Made by a program: the position numbers and the translations under genes
Assembly: GCA_050290245.1 (NCBI GenBank)
Contig: JBNKHH010000082.1
Coordinates: forward strand, 1 to 39,262
Direction of reading: 5' to 3'
Source of the DNA: JBNKHH01 sp050290245
Lineage (GTDB): Bacteria > Pseudomonadota > Alphaproteobacteria > Rhodobacterales > Rhodobacteraceae
Length of the DNA stretch: 39,262 nt
Part shown: positions 1-8,519 of the stretch, piece by piece
Numbering within the stretch: the stretch's first letter is position 1
Layout: each line of letters begins with the position of its first letter
The notes under the pieces: model-generated
Database searches by the model: none
What the model saw: the letters and a program-made list of their open reading frames with translations, nothing else
Told to the model about the DNA's origin: nothing

Positions 1-1431
1 GACCGGGTGAAAAATGGTCGTGGCGATGTCGCCCACCGCACGTATCAGATCCTCGCGGGTTGAAACGGCGGGACCCGGCAGAACCTCCCGCGGCGCGAAG
101 GGTTCCAAGGCTTTCGCACCCATGATCCGGCGGGCCTGTCCCACGGAATTCACCGCGATCTCCCTGTCTTTTTCGGCGGAGAGGTAGTTCAGGCGGATCT
201 CCGGTTGGGGATCGCTATCCGTGGTCGTGATGTGGCAACTGCCGGTGCTCTCGGGCCTGAGATTGCAGACCGACATTGTGATCGCCGGGTAGGAATGCAG
301 CGGGTCGCCCAACTTGTCGGTCGAGAGCGGCTGGACATGGTATTCGAGGTTTGGTGTGGCCTGCGTTTCGTCCGACCGGGTGAACATGCCGAACTGGCTG
401 GGTGCCATCGACAAAGGTCCCGAGCGGTTGAAGGCGTATTGCAGCGCCATCGCGGCCTTGCCCGCCCAGGAGTTGGCCAGCGTGTTCAGCGTCGTCGCAT
501 TGCTGACTCGGTATACGGTCCGGATTTGCAGGTGGTCCTGAAGGTTCTCGCCCACGCCGGGGCTTTCGTGCCGCACCTCTACGCCCAAAGGCGACAACAC
601 GTCGCCGCGCCCGATGCCGGAGAGTTCAAGGAGTTTCGGCGAGTTGATCGAGCCTGCCGCCAGCAGCACCTCGCGGTTGGCCTTTGCTTCCAGACTGCGA
701 CCGCCATGCCGGAACCGAACTCCGGTGACCGTCTTGCCGTCAAGGATCAGGCCATCAGTCATGGCCTCCGTCAAAATGCGCAGGTTCGGCCGCTTCCGCG
801 CCGGCGCCAGAAAGCCTCGCGCGGTGTTCCAGCGGACGCCGCCGGACTGGTTCACCTCGAAGAACCCGGACCCCTCGTTCGAGCCGTCGTTGAAATCCTC
901 GCGCGGCAGGATGCCGAACTCGCGCGCGCCTTCCTGAACGGCCTTTAGGATCGGCCAGTGCAGGCGTTGCTTCTGCACCTTCCACTCACCGCCCGCGCCG
1001 TGCAGGTCGGCCTTGCCGCCGTGATGATCCTCGGATTTCAGGAAATAGGGCAGCACATCGTCCCAGCCCCAGCCAGTATTGCCCAACTGCCGCCAGTGGT
1101 CGTAATCCGCCGCCTGCCCGCGCATGTAGATCATGCCGTTGACGCTGGAACAGCCGCCCAGAAGCTTGCCGCGCGGATAGACCAGGCTGCGGCCGTTCAG
1201 GCCCGGCTCGGCGGCGGTCTTCATCATCCAGTCGGTGCGCGGATTGCCAATGCAATAGAGATAACCCACCGGGATATGCACCCAGTGGTAACGGTCGGAC
1301 TTGCCGGCTTCGAGCAGCAGCACCCGGTTTTTTGGATCTGCAGTCAGGCGATTGGCCAGCACGCAGCCGGCGGTGCCCGCGCCGATGATAATATAGTCGT
1401 AGTCTCCGTCGAGGCGGTTGGTCGTGGTCAT
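1..1431 (-). CDS. GMC-family FAD oxidoreductase (choline/alcohol dehydrogenase-like), 3' end cut by window edge
   Basis: The reading frame is open from an ATG at 1431 to base 1 (477 codons) with no stop, so the C-terminus lies outside the window. The ADP-binding Rossmann motif IIIGAGTAGCVLANRL is at about residues 14-29. The first GMC signature (YPRGKLLGGCSSVNGMIYMRG region) is at about 85-105, and the second (GSINSPKLLELSGIG) at 260-274, followed by NLQDH. The visible part stops at TTIFHP, just before the usual GTCKMG stretch, so the catalytic His/Asn region cannot be checked. Family members oxidise alcohols, polyols or choline to carbonyls with FAD. It starts 11 nt after the FGGY kinase stop and is probably the distal gene of the polyol/sugar operon. 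It could oxidise a polyol before phosphorylation or deal with an alcohol by-product; the substrate is unknown. Confidence 0.9.
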   Translation of the reverse strand, partial: MTTTNRLDGDYDYIIIGAGTAGCVLANRLTADPKNRVLLLEAGKSDRYHWVHIPVGYLYCIGNPRTDWMMKTAAEPGLNGRSLVYPRGKLLGGCSSVNGMIYMRGQAADYDHWRQLGNTGWGWDDVLPYFLKSEDHHGGKADLHGAGGEWKVQKQRLHWPILKAVQEGAREFGILPREDFNDGSNEGSGFFEVNQSGGVRWNTARGFLAPARKRPNLRILTEAMTDGLILDGKTVTGVRFRHGGRSLEAKANREVLLAAGSINSPKLLELSGIGRGDVLSPLGVEVRHESPGVGENLQDHLQIRTVYRVSNATTLNTLANSWAGKAAMALQYAFNRSGPLSMAPSQFGMFTRSDETQATPNLEYHVQPLSTDKLGDPLHSYPAITMSVCNLRPESTGSCHITTTDSDPQPEIRLNYLSAEKDREIAVNSVGQARRIMGAKALEPFAPREVLPGPAVSTREDLIRAVGDIATTIFHPV

Positions 1432-1442
1432 GGCTGTCCCGT

Positions 1443-2948
1443 CTATCGCGATGCGAGGCGTGCCGAAAAGTCCCGCATCCGTTCGGCCAGGTCCAGATAG
1501 GCCGCGTATCTTTCATCATAATGCGTCTTCATCTCCGGGTCCGGCAACAATTCGGCCTTTGTCCGGGTCATCCGGTCAACGCCTTCTTCGTATCCCGAAA
1601 CCTCGCCCACAGCGATGGCCGCGCCGATTGCGGCCCCGAGTGCCCCGGTCTCGGCGGCCTCGGCCACCTTGATCGGCACGCCCAGACCATCGGCAAAGAT
1701 CTGCGGCCAGTGCGGGCTGCGCGATCCGCCGCCCGAGAGGACGGCGTGGCCGAATGGCAGACCGGCTTTTTCAAGCACGCCGATATGGCGGCGATGTTCG
1801 AACATCACGCCTTCGAAGATCGCGCGCAAGACATGGCCCTCGCCATGCCAGCCCGCCAGCCCGACAAACCCGGCGCGATACTCGGCACCCTGCCCCGATC
1901 CGTAGAGGAAGGGCAGGAAGAAGGGATCGTCCGATCTCGGCGCAGCTTGTGACAGTCGATCATTGACGAAGCCGAACGGGTCACCGTGATGCCCGCCGCG
2001 CTCCACGAATTCGCGCACGTACCATTCAAGGTTCGCCGCAGAGGTGGCGCTGTTGTCCATGTTGACGAAACGGCCCGGCGCGAAGCCGGAGATCATGAAG
2101 ACCGAAGGATCCACGACCGGCGCCTCGGAGAACACCTGGTTGATGCTCCAGCTTCCCGCGATGATCGAGGCTTCCCCGGCCCGGACAACGCCCGAGCCCA
2201 TCGCGCTGGAGACCACATCGAAATAGCCGCCGATCACCAGCGTGCCTTCCGCGAGACCGGTCGCCTCCGCCGCCTGCCGCGTCACCTTTCCCGCGATGTC
2301 GCATGGCTGGATCATGGGCGGCAGTTTCTCGCGCGCATCCGCTATTCCGTAGAGCGAAAGCAGGCTGTCGTCATAGGTGCAGTCGGGCATCCGGAGCAGC
2401 CCTGCGCCCGACATATCGGAGATTTCGCTGACCCGTTCGCCGGTCAACTTGTAGGTGATGAAATCCTTGCAAAACATGACCGTACCGGTGGCTCCGAAAA
2501 GATCCGGCTTATGTCGTTTTACCCAGGCCAATAGCGTTGGCGTTTGCGAGGGCCAGGGCCTTTGCAGGCAGATCGCGTGCAAGGCCTCGCCGTTCTTTTC
2601 CGCCAGTTCGCCGGCCAATGCGGCGGCCCGACCATCAAGCGACTGGATACCGGTCAGCGGCGCACCGTCGCGGTCGAGCAGGTACAGCCCGTTGCCATGT
2701 CCCGCGCATCCGATAGCCGCGATGTCCCCCGGTGCGATACCGGCGGCAGACAGACAGCCCGAGATCGCCGTGCGCGCATTCGCCCAGAGCTCGTTAAGAT
2801 CCCGTTCCACGTGACCCGGCTCTGGCGTCACCGAATGACCGTCCAGCGCGTGCATCGCCACCTGGTGGCCGTCCGCGTCGAACAGCACCGCCTTGATGAC
2901 AGTGTTCCCGGCATCGAGGCCGAGGAAATATCGCCGGGCCTCAGGCAC
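1443..2948 (-). CDS. FGGY-family carbohydrate kinase
   Basis: This is an ATP-dependent sugar or polyol kinase of about 501 residues, the normal FGGY length. The N-terminal ASKHA phosphate motif GLDAGNTVIKAVLFD comes about 8 residues after the chosen start. The central region has CAGHGNGLYLLD and DFITYKLTGE. The C-terminal half has the adenosine-binding signature VLSGGGSRSPHWPQIFADGL and ETGALGAAIGAA. A GTG at 2948, overlapping the aldolase stop by 8 nt, puts the phosphate motif at the usual place. An ATG at 2987 would add 13 residues and lengthen the overlap, so the start is not certain. It sits between a DhnA aldolase and a GMC oxidoreductase in one tightly packed operon, next to a GlpD/EryB-like dehydrogenase. 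It resembles the erythritol/xylulose/ribulose kinase branch in layout, and probably phosphorylates the imported polyol or ketose. The substrate is not defined by sequence. Confidence 0.92.
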   Translation of the reverse strand: MPEARRYFLGLDAGNTVIKAVLFDADGHQVAMHALDGHSVTPEPGHVERDLNELWANARTAISGCLSAAGIAPGDIAAIGCAGHGNGLYLLDRDGAPLTGIQSLDGRAAALAGELAEKNGEALHAICLQRPWPSQTPTLLAWVKRHKPDLFGATGTVMFCKDFITYKLTGERVSEISDMSGAGLLRMPDCTYDDSLLSLYGIADAREKLPPMIQPCDIAGKVTRQAAEATGLAEGTLVIGGYFDVVSSAMGSGVVRAGEASIIAGSWSINQVFSEAPVVDPSVFMISGFAPGRFVNMDNSATSAANLEWYVREFVERGGHHGDPFGFVNDRLSQAAPRSDDPFFLPFLYGSGQGAEYRAGFVGLAGWHGEGHVLRAIFEGVMFEHRRHIGVLEKAGLPFGHAVLSGGGSRSPHWPQIFADGLGVPIKVAEAAETGALGAAIGAAIAVGEVSGYEEGVDRMTRTKAELLPDPEMKTHYDERYAAYLDLAERMRDFSARLASR

Positions 2949-3783
2949 GGTTGTATATGTCCCATGCCGCCGCACCGTCGGCGCCATCGTGGATGATTGC
3001 CATCAGCGCCGCGACCACCGCGCTGGGATTGTCGTGCTGATAGATGTTGCGGCCATAGACCATGCCCTTCGCCCCTTGCGCGAAGATCTTCGCGGACTTC
3101 TCAAGCACGGTCTTCAGATCCTCCTTGCCGCCGCCGCGCACCAGAACCGGTACGCGGGCGGCTTCTATGACCCGGTGAAAATCCTCAGGATTCTCGGTCG
3201 GATCGGCCTTGATGATATCGGCTCCCATCTCGGAGGCCAGCCGGACCAGCGTCACGATCTTGTCGGCGTCGCCATCCACCTGGTAACCGCCGCGTACATC
3301 GTTGGGCAGCATCACCAGCGGTTCGATCATCAGCGGCATGCCATATTTCCGGCAATCCTCGCGCACGCGGCTGATGTTCTCGACGCATTGCCGGAACAGC
3401 TCCGGCTCGTCGGGCAGCATGAAAAGGTTCACCACCACGGCGGCGGCATCCATCTCAACCGCGCCGAGGATCGGCTCGTCATGGTTTTGAAGCTGGGACC
3501 ACATCACCCGGTGCCGTTGATCGTTATAGGGGTTGCCCATGTCGATGCGCATCACCAGCGCGGGCTTGTCCTTCTCGGGCCGCGATTGCAGCAAGTCCGC
3601 CTGCCCATAGGCGCATTGGATGGCGTCGGGCCGCGCCTTGATCAGCGTATCCATCACGCTGGCCATATCCTCCAGACCGACCATGAAGCTCGGCTCGTTG
3701 CAGACTCCGTGGTCGATGGCGACATCCAGACAGCCCCCGTTGGTGAACAGCCGGTTCATTCGTGCCTTGGTGTTTACACGCAT
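2941..3783 (-). CDS. DhnA-type class I aldolase (FbaB/LsrF-like, DeoC/LacD superfamily)
   Basis: A 280-residue TIM-barrel aldolase. Family marks are DHG at residues 24-26, IIKADPT with the expected Schiff-base Lys192, the phosphate-binding stretch VPVLVRGGGK at about 212-221, and GRNIYQHDNP near residue 245. DhnA aldolases cleave ketose 1-phosphates or bisphosphates, usually giving dihydroxyacetone phosphate, or act on related phospho-ketones such as autoinducer-2 phosphate. The start ATG at 3783 lies 1 nt after the GlpD-like stop (TGATATG), so the genes are probably translationally coupled. The FGGY kinase follows with an overlap. Kinase plus flavin dehydrogenase plus aldolase suggests that a phosphorylated polyol is oxidised to a ketose phosphate and then cleaved. 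The precise substrate is inference. Confidence 0.88.
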   Translation of the reverse strand: MRVNTKARMNRLFTNGGCLDVAIDHGVCNEPSFMVGLEDMASVMDTLIKARPDAIQCAYGQADLLQSRPEKDKPALVMRIDMGNPYNDQRHRVMWSQLQNHDEPILGAVEMDAAAVVVNLFMLPDEPELFRQCVENISRVREDCRKYGMPLMIEPLVMLPNDVRGGYQVDGDADKIVTLVRLASEMGADIIKADPTENPEDFHRVIEAARVPVLVRGGGKEDLKTVLEKSAKIFAQGAKGMVYGRNIYQHDNPSAVVAALMAIIHDGADGAAAWDIYNRA

Positions 3784-3784
3784 A

Positions 3785-5479
3785 TCAGTCTCCGTTCGTG
3801 TTGCGCTGCGCCAGCATATCGGGCGTCACGCCGTGATAGTCGTTCAATTCGTCCATGAGATCGGCCTTTTGATCGTCGATAGCGGCCCGGGGCAGGTTTC
3901 GCTCATCCGCGAGGATCTGGGCTATGACCCCGATCAGCTCCATCGAGACGCTGCCGGTGATCGCCAACGGTGTCCGCCTCAGCACAATATCGGACAGCCT
4001 CCCGACAAACTCGTGCCGGATCATCCAGCGAATATCGCCTTCGGTCAAAGGACTGCCGGGCAGCCGCATTGCATCTTCGCCCTCGGCGGCAACCTCTTTC
4101 GCCTTCGCTCCGAACAGGTCGATCAGCATCGCGGCCCGATCCGGGTCAACACGGTGCTTTCCGGCCAGCTCATCCATCAGAACGGCCGGTTGGTCCGGAA
4201 AAGACGCGCCGCCCCCGATTGGCAGATCATCGGTAGATCTGGAGCGCGTCCGCCCCAGTTCAGTGAGGACGGCATCAGTCGCATCTTCTGCAAAGGCGCG
4301 AAACGTTGTCCATTTCCCGCCGATCATCGCGAATTGAGTCAAGGTCCCCTCAAGCCTGCGCACCTCATGGCTGCGCGAGATCCGCCCGGTGAAACCGTGA
4401 TCGCTTTTCGGCAGGGGCCGTATGCCGCTGTAGCTGAAAACCACGTCCTCGGGCGTGACCCCGATGTCCGGAAAGATCTGGCGCAGCGCACCAAGGATGT
4501 AATCAAGTTCCTCGGGTTCGCAGCGCACCCGCCCGGCCCGTTCAACGCGGATATCCGTCGCACCCGCCAGCACCTTGCCCTGATAGGGAAAGACGATGCA
4601 GATCCGGCCATCGCCGTTCTCGAAATAGAACATATGCCCGTCAAGGGCGTCGAACAGCCGGGCATTGTCGAGGATCAGGTGCGAGCCTTTCGTGCCCGCC
4701 ACAAGACGTTGCGCCTCGTGCCCCCCGAGTTGTTCGATGGTGTCATCGAGCCAAGCACCGGTGGCGTTCACGATCATACGGGGCTCGATCGCCAGACGGT
4801 CTTCTCCAGCAATCACCGACAACGCCCCGTCCGAGACCACCACCTCGGCATAGTTGAGCGCGACGGCTTCGGGCGACGCGCGTTCGGTATCGCGCAAAAG
4901 CTCGATGCAAAGCCGTTCGGGGTGCGAGATCCAGGCATCGTGATAGATGGCCGCGCGGTTCGCGGCGGGCAGCAGGTCGGGCCAGCGCTCGCGCAACTCG
5001 CGCGATGACAGAAAGCGGTGGCGGGGCAGAACGCGGCCCTTGCGTGTCACCCAGTCATAAAGTGCAAGCCCGATCTTGATCGGCAGCGCGCCGCGCCTAG
5101 ACGGTTTGCGGGAACTGCCAAGGAAACTGGCGGCACCATTCAGCATCCCCGAGAAATACGAGGTGATCGGGATCACGGTCGGCAGGGGCCGGACCATATG
5201 CGGCGCCTGTTTCAGAAGAATGTCGCGTTCCCGCAGGCTTTCCCGCACCAGTGCGAACTCGCCGTTTTCCAGATACCGCAGCCCCCCGTGGATCATCCGC
5301 GAAGGCGCGGCGCTGCATCCTGACGCGAAATCATTGCGCTCGACCAGAAGCACGCGAAGACCCTGCAGGGCTAGATCCCGATAGACGCCAATGCCATTTA
5401 CGCCGCCGCCGATGACAAGGACATCGAAAGCCCCGTGCTCGCGGATCTTGTTCAGCGCTGTTGTGCGTTGGTCAGGCAT
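3785..5479 (-). CDS. GlpD/EryB-like FAD-dependent polyol-phosphate dehydrogenase
   Basis: A 564-residue flavoprotein of the glycerol-3-phosphate dehydrogenase (DAO) family. FAD-binding motif VLVIGGGVNGIGVYRDLALQ lies at about residues 21-40, followed by LLVERNDFASG and the strongly family-typical SRMIHGGLRYLENGEFALVR. Later marks are NATGAWLDD, YSGIRPLPKS and GGKWTTFRAFAEDATD, with the GlpD C-terminal helical domain after about residue 420. The Cys-Ser-Ala-Ala-Pro-Ser stretch before MIHGG differs from E. coli-type GlpD and recalls EryB-like enzymes, from memory. Members oxidise sn-glycerol 3-phosphate or other polyol phosphates and pass electrons to quinone at the inner membrane. It is separated from the aldo/keto reductase by 61 nt and from the aldolase by 1 nt. 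In this operon a polyol phosphate made by the FGGY kinase is the most likely substrate; plain glycerol 3-phosphate is the alternative. Confidence 0.9.
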   Translation of the reverse strand: MPDQRTTALNKIREHGAFDVLVIGGGVNGIGVYRDLALQGLRVLLVERNDFASGCSAAPSRMIHGGLRYLENGEFALVRESLRERDILLKQAPHMVRPLPTVIPITSYFSGMLNGAASFLGSSRKPSRRGALPIKIGLALYDWVTRKGRVLPRHRFLSSRELRERWPDLLPAANRAAIYHDAWISHPERLCIELLRDTERASPEAVALNYAEVVVSDGALSVIAGEDRLAIEPRMIVNATGAWLDDTIEQLGGHEAQRLVAGTKGSHLILDNARLFDALDGHMFYFENGDGRICIVFPYQGKVLAGATDIRVERAGRVRCEPEELDYILGALRQIFPDIGVTPEDVVFSYSGIRPLPKSDHGFTGRISRSHEVRRLEGTLTQFAMIGGKWTTFRAFAEDATDAVLTELGRTRSRSTDDLPIGGGASFPDQPAVLMDELAGKHRVDPDRAAMLIDLFGAKAKEVAAEGEDAMRLPGSPLTEGDIRWMIRHEFVGRLSDIVLRRTPLAITGSVSMELIGVIAQILADERNLPRAAIDDQKADLMDELNDYHGVTPDMLAQRNTNGD

Positions 5480-5491
5480 ATCTTTTCCATT

Positions 5492-5511
5492 CGCCGGAAT
5501 GCGCCCCGGCG
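5492..5511 (-). other. small intercistronic hairpin between aldo/keto reductase and GlpD-like gene
   Basis: CGCCGG at 5492-5497 pairs with CCGGCG at 5506-5511 around an 8-nt loop. There is no T-run after it on the minus strand, so it is a possible mRNA processing or stability element rather than a terminator. Confidence 0.3.
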
Positions 5512-5540
5512 GTGTTGCGGTTTCGTCTTTCTGCCCCGGA

Positions 5541-6536
5541 TCAGGTATCGAGCTCGTTCAAATGCGTACGGGCCTGTGTTTCGATCTCGGAAATTTCCTC
5601 TGCGGTCAGACGGATACGACCTGCCGCGGCGTTTTCTTCGGCCTGACGGCTGTCGCGCGCGCCGCAAAGCGAGAAGGTGATCCCCGGCTGTTGTACCGTC
5701 CAGGCGATCACCGTTTGCGCCAGTGTCGCGCCGTGGCGTTCGGCAATCGGTTCAACCGCCGCCATCAGCCGCGCGACCTTTTCGCGGTTGGAGAGCGAGA
5801 AGCGCGGATTATCCTTGCGCAGGTCGTCGCCGGAGAACTCGCGGTCCGGGCCGATCTTTCCCGTTAGCAGGCCCAGCCCAAGCGACGAATAACTCAGAAC
5901 CGAAACGCCGTTTTTGCGGCAAAGCGGCAGCATCTGGTCTTCGAGATCGCGCTTGATCATCGAATACTCTTCCTGCACCGCGTCCAGTTGCCCGGCAGCG
6001 AGATAGGCTCGGACGATTTCGGGATCGGTATTGCTCGCCCCGATGGAGCGGATCTTGCCCTGCGTCTTCAGGGCCTCAAACGCCTCCATCGTCTCCTCCA
6101 CCGGCGTGGTCGGGTCCTGCCAATGGGTGATGTAATGGTCGATGTAGTCCGTCTTCAGCCGCTTCAGGCTCTGCTCGACCTCGTGGATGATCGACTCCTT
6201 GCCAAGATAACGATGAACCGGCTTGCCTTCGTAGTCGAAGAAGTGATTGCCCTTCTGCGTATGCCAGACAAGCCCGCATTTGGTGGCAAGAACGACCCTG
6301 TCGCGACGCCCTTCCAGCGCCTTGCCGACGATGGTCTCGGACGTGCCCTGCCCATAGGCCGGGGCGGTGTCGATCAGGGTGATGCCGGCGTCGACCGCCG
6401 CATGGATCGCGGCGATTGACGCCGCCTCATCGGTGCCGCCCCACATCCAGCCGCCGATGGCCCAGGTCCCCAGCCCAACGACGGATGCCTCGATCCCAGA
6501 GTTTCCGATTTCCCGGGTGAGCATCTCATGCGACAT
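5541..6536 (-). CDS. aldo/keto reductase
   Basis: A 331-residue (alpha/beta)8 NADPH-dependent oxidoreductase. The catalytic tetrad is visible: Asp and Tyr in LIDTAPAYGQGTSE (about residues 55-68), Lys in VLATKCGLVW (about 80-89), and His in YITHWQDPTTPVEE (about 137-150). The C-terminal cofactor region holds SLCGARDSRQAEENA, where an Arg that contacts the NADPH 2'-phosphate is expected. The start ATG overlaps the last 11 nt of the SorC regulator gene. In this operon it may reduce a small aldehyde released by the aldolase, or interconvert an aldose and its alditol. The sequence does not distinguish these roles. Confidence 0.92.
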   Translation of the reverse strand: MSHEMLTREIGNSGIEASVVGLGTWAIGGWMWGGTDEAASIAAIHAAVDAGITLIDTAPAYGQGTSETIVGKALEGRRDRVVLATKCGLVWHTQKGNHFFDYEGKPVHRYLGKESIIHEVEQSLKRLKTDYIDHYITHWQDPTTPVEETMEAFEALKTQGKIRSIGASNTDPEIVRAYLAAGQLDAVQEEYSMIKRDLEDQMLPLCRKNGVSVLSYSSLGLGLLTGKIGPDREFSGDDLRKDNPRFSLSNREKVARLMAAVEPIAERHGATLAQTVIAWTVQQPGITFSLCGARDSRQAEENAAAGRIRLTAEEISEIETQARTHLNELDT

Positions 6537-7506
6537 TCTCGGTTCCTTTGAGTTTTTCCAGCACGGACAGCGCCGTGTCTTCGTCGAGGATCAGTGAGTT
6601 CAGAAAGCCGCCGTTCAGCACGGACTGGATCGGCAATGCCTTCTCCGGCCCGGCGGCCACGCCGATCACCCGTTTGCAATGGCTCAGTTCGCTTGGCGGC
6701 AGGGCGACAAGGCGGGAATTTAGCGCGTAATTGGCAATCGAGCCGTCGATATGGGTCAGATGCGCCAGGAACTCGCCTACGACCCCCATGCCGACAAGCA
6801 TCTTCCGGTCTGCCTCGGGCACCGGATAAAGGTCATAATAGCTCGACCCCTCCGGCTCGATGGAACCGATACCGACAAGCGCGACGGTGGCCTGCCGGGC
6901 AACGTCGAGGATTTCGCGGATCGAGGCCACTTCCATCAGCATGTCCCGCTGCGTCTGGCTTTCGGCAAAGAGCGGCGCGTGCATCAAAAGCGGCGTGCCA
7001 CCCAATCGCTCGGCCAGTTGCGATGCCAGGTGGTTCACGTCGGTGTAATACTTGCCCTGTACGCCGCCGGTGAGCGGAACGACGGTAACGTCCATTGCCC
7101 GTTCCGGTGCCACGTTCTGGACGATGGCGCTGACCGCCTTGCCGCCGGTGATCGCGATCACGTCACCGTCGCGCAGGGAGGAGACCAGTTCGCTCGCCGC
7201 CGCGCGCCCGACCCTGTTCAGCGTCGTATCAGCGCTTCCCGCGACCGAAGGCGTGACCACGGCGCTTTTCAGACCCGTGGCTTTCGTCAGCGCGTCTTCC
7301 AGTTCGAGAAGCGCCTGGAACGGGCTTTCAATGTCGATCTTGACCATGCCTTCCCTGCGGCCCTGGGTGATCAGCCGGTTGACCTTGGAGGTCGACAGGT
7401 TGAGCCGCTCGGCAATCTCGGATTGCTTGAGACCTTCGATGAAATGCAGCACCAGAACCGCGTGAATCTGGCGGATCAGTTCGAAATCCCTGCGTTCGTC
7501 CAACAT
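6526..7506 (-). CDS. SorC/DeoR-type sugar-binding transcriptional regulator
   Basis: A 326-residue regulator. The N-terminal helix-turn-helix, residues about 27-55 (LKQSEIAERLNLSTSKVNRL then ITQGRREGMVKI), is typical of SorC proteins. The rest is the sugar-phosphate-sensing domain, with GGKAVSAIVQN, TGGVQGKYYTDVNHLASQLA and AGPEKALPIQSVLNGGFLN. Family members (SorC, DeoR-like EryD, LsrR) bind a phosphorylated pathway intermediate, which changes their affinity for DNA. It is encoded inside the operon, 5 nt after the ABC permease and overlapping the aldo/keto reductase, so it would be made together with the genes it probably controls. Palindromes upstream of the binding-protein gene (11256-11301) are candidate operators. 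Confidence 0.93.
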   Translation of the reverse strand: MLDERRDFELIRQIHAVLVLHFIEGLKQSEIAERLNLSTSKVNRLITQGRREGMVKIDIESPFQALLELEDALTKATGLKSAVVTPSVAGSADTTLNRVGRAAASELVSSLRDGDVIAITGGKAVSAIVQNVAPERAMDVTVVPLTGGVQGKYYTDVNHLASQLAERLGGTPLLMHAPLFAESQTQRDMLMEVASIREILDVARQATVALVGIGSIEPEGSSYYDLYPVPEADRKMLVGMGVVGEFLAHLTHIDGSIANYALNSRLVALPPSELSHCKRVIGVAAGPEKALPIQSVLNGGFLNSLILDEDTALSVLEKLKGTENVA

Positions 7507-7511
7507 CGCCC

Positions 7512-8519
7512 CTACCTGCGCCTTTTGTTGAGGAAATGGTCGATCGTGACCGCTGCAAGAAGGATAGTGCCGCGAATGATGTCCTGCCAGTAGACCGAGA
7601 CATCAAGGAGCGCGAGCGAGCTGGAGACAAGCGACAAGAGAACCACGCCCAGGATCGCGCCGAGGATCGAGCCCGAGCCGCCATTGAGGCTCGCGCCCCC
7701 GATGACGGCAGCGGCGATGACGGTCAGTTCCAGCCCGATGCCGAAGGTCGGCTGGGCCGAGCCGAAGCGCGACATGTAGATGATGCCGGCAACACCACAG
7801 AGAGTCGAGCAGAGCGTGGTGGTCAGGAAGATGACCTTCTTCGTCTTGATGCCCGAATAGGCCGCCGCTTTTTCGTTGCTGCCGGTGTAAAAGACCTTCC
7901 GGAACATCACTGTCCGCCTCAGCATGAAGTCGAAGGCAACGACGAAGACGACGAAGATCAGGATGACAACCGGTATAGGGCCGACCGACCCCTGCCCGAT
8001 GAATTTGAAGTCGGGCGGCAGGGTGAAGAGCCCGATGGGTCGCCCACCTGTGCCCAGAAGACAGATGCCGCGCGCGATGACCATGATCGCAAGCGAGACG
8101 ATGAAGTGATGCAGCCCGACCTTTGTCACGAAGAACCCCATGACCGCACCGATCCCGGCGCAGCAGGCAATCGAAATCAGTGAGGCCAGCCACGGATCGA
8201 CGCCCGCATTCAGGAACAGCCAGCCCGCGATCACCATCGCCAAAGCCGTGACTGAACCGACCGACAGGTCGATCCCGCCGGAAATCAGCAGGATCGTCAT
8301 GCCGATCACGATGATCCCGTCCACGGCAAAGGCGACCGACATCGCCCGCATATTGGCCCAGGTTAGGAAATAGGGCGACGCGAAGGACATCAGCACGAAA
8401 AGCGCCAGAATGATAAGGACCAGCCCGGTTTCACGCATCCTGAACAGCCTGCGGATGAGTCCGTCTCCCACGCCGCCTGCTTCAAGCAGTGCCTTTTCGA
8501 TTTGAACGGTATCGCTCAT
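7512..8519 (-). CDS. ABC sugar transporter permease (RbsC-like)
   Basis: A 335-residue inner-membrane protein with about nine to ten hydrophobic segments. It carries the family motif SGGIDLSVGSV at about residues 80-90 and a second conserved region IGGASLNGGSGSILGAILG near 275-293, followed by a short basic tail ending NKRRR. It forms the membrane channel with the ATPase encoded immediately upstream; the two genes overlap by ATGA (start at 8519, ATPase stop at 8516-8518). The SorC regulator gene follows after 5 nt. The family imports pentoses, hexoses or polyols. Confidence 0.93.
   Translation of the reverse strand: MSDTVQIEKALLEAGGVGDGLIRRLFRMRETGLVLIILALFVLMSFASPYFLTWANMRAMSVAFAVDGIIVIGMTILLISGGIDLSVGSVTALAMVIAGWLFLNAGVDPWLASLISIACCAGIGAVMGFFVTKVGLHHFIVSLAIMVIARGICLLGTGGRPIGLFTLPPDFKFIGQGSVGPIPVVILIFVVFVVAFDFMLRRTVMFRKVFYTGSNEKAAAYSGIKTKKVIFLTTTLCSTLCGVAGIIYMSRFGSAQPTFGIGLELTVIAAAVIGGASLNGGSGSILGAILGVVLLSLVSSSLALLDVSVYWQDIIRGTILLAAVTIDHFLNKRRR

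Noticed and set aside
986..1519. 177-codon minus frame over the GMC gene start
   Set aside because: The GMC frame is continuous from 1431 with FAD motifs; this is a different frame with no motif.
4339..4665. 108-codon minus frame inside the GlpD-like gene
   Set aside because: Shadow of the main gene in another frame; the GlpD-like frame is intact.
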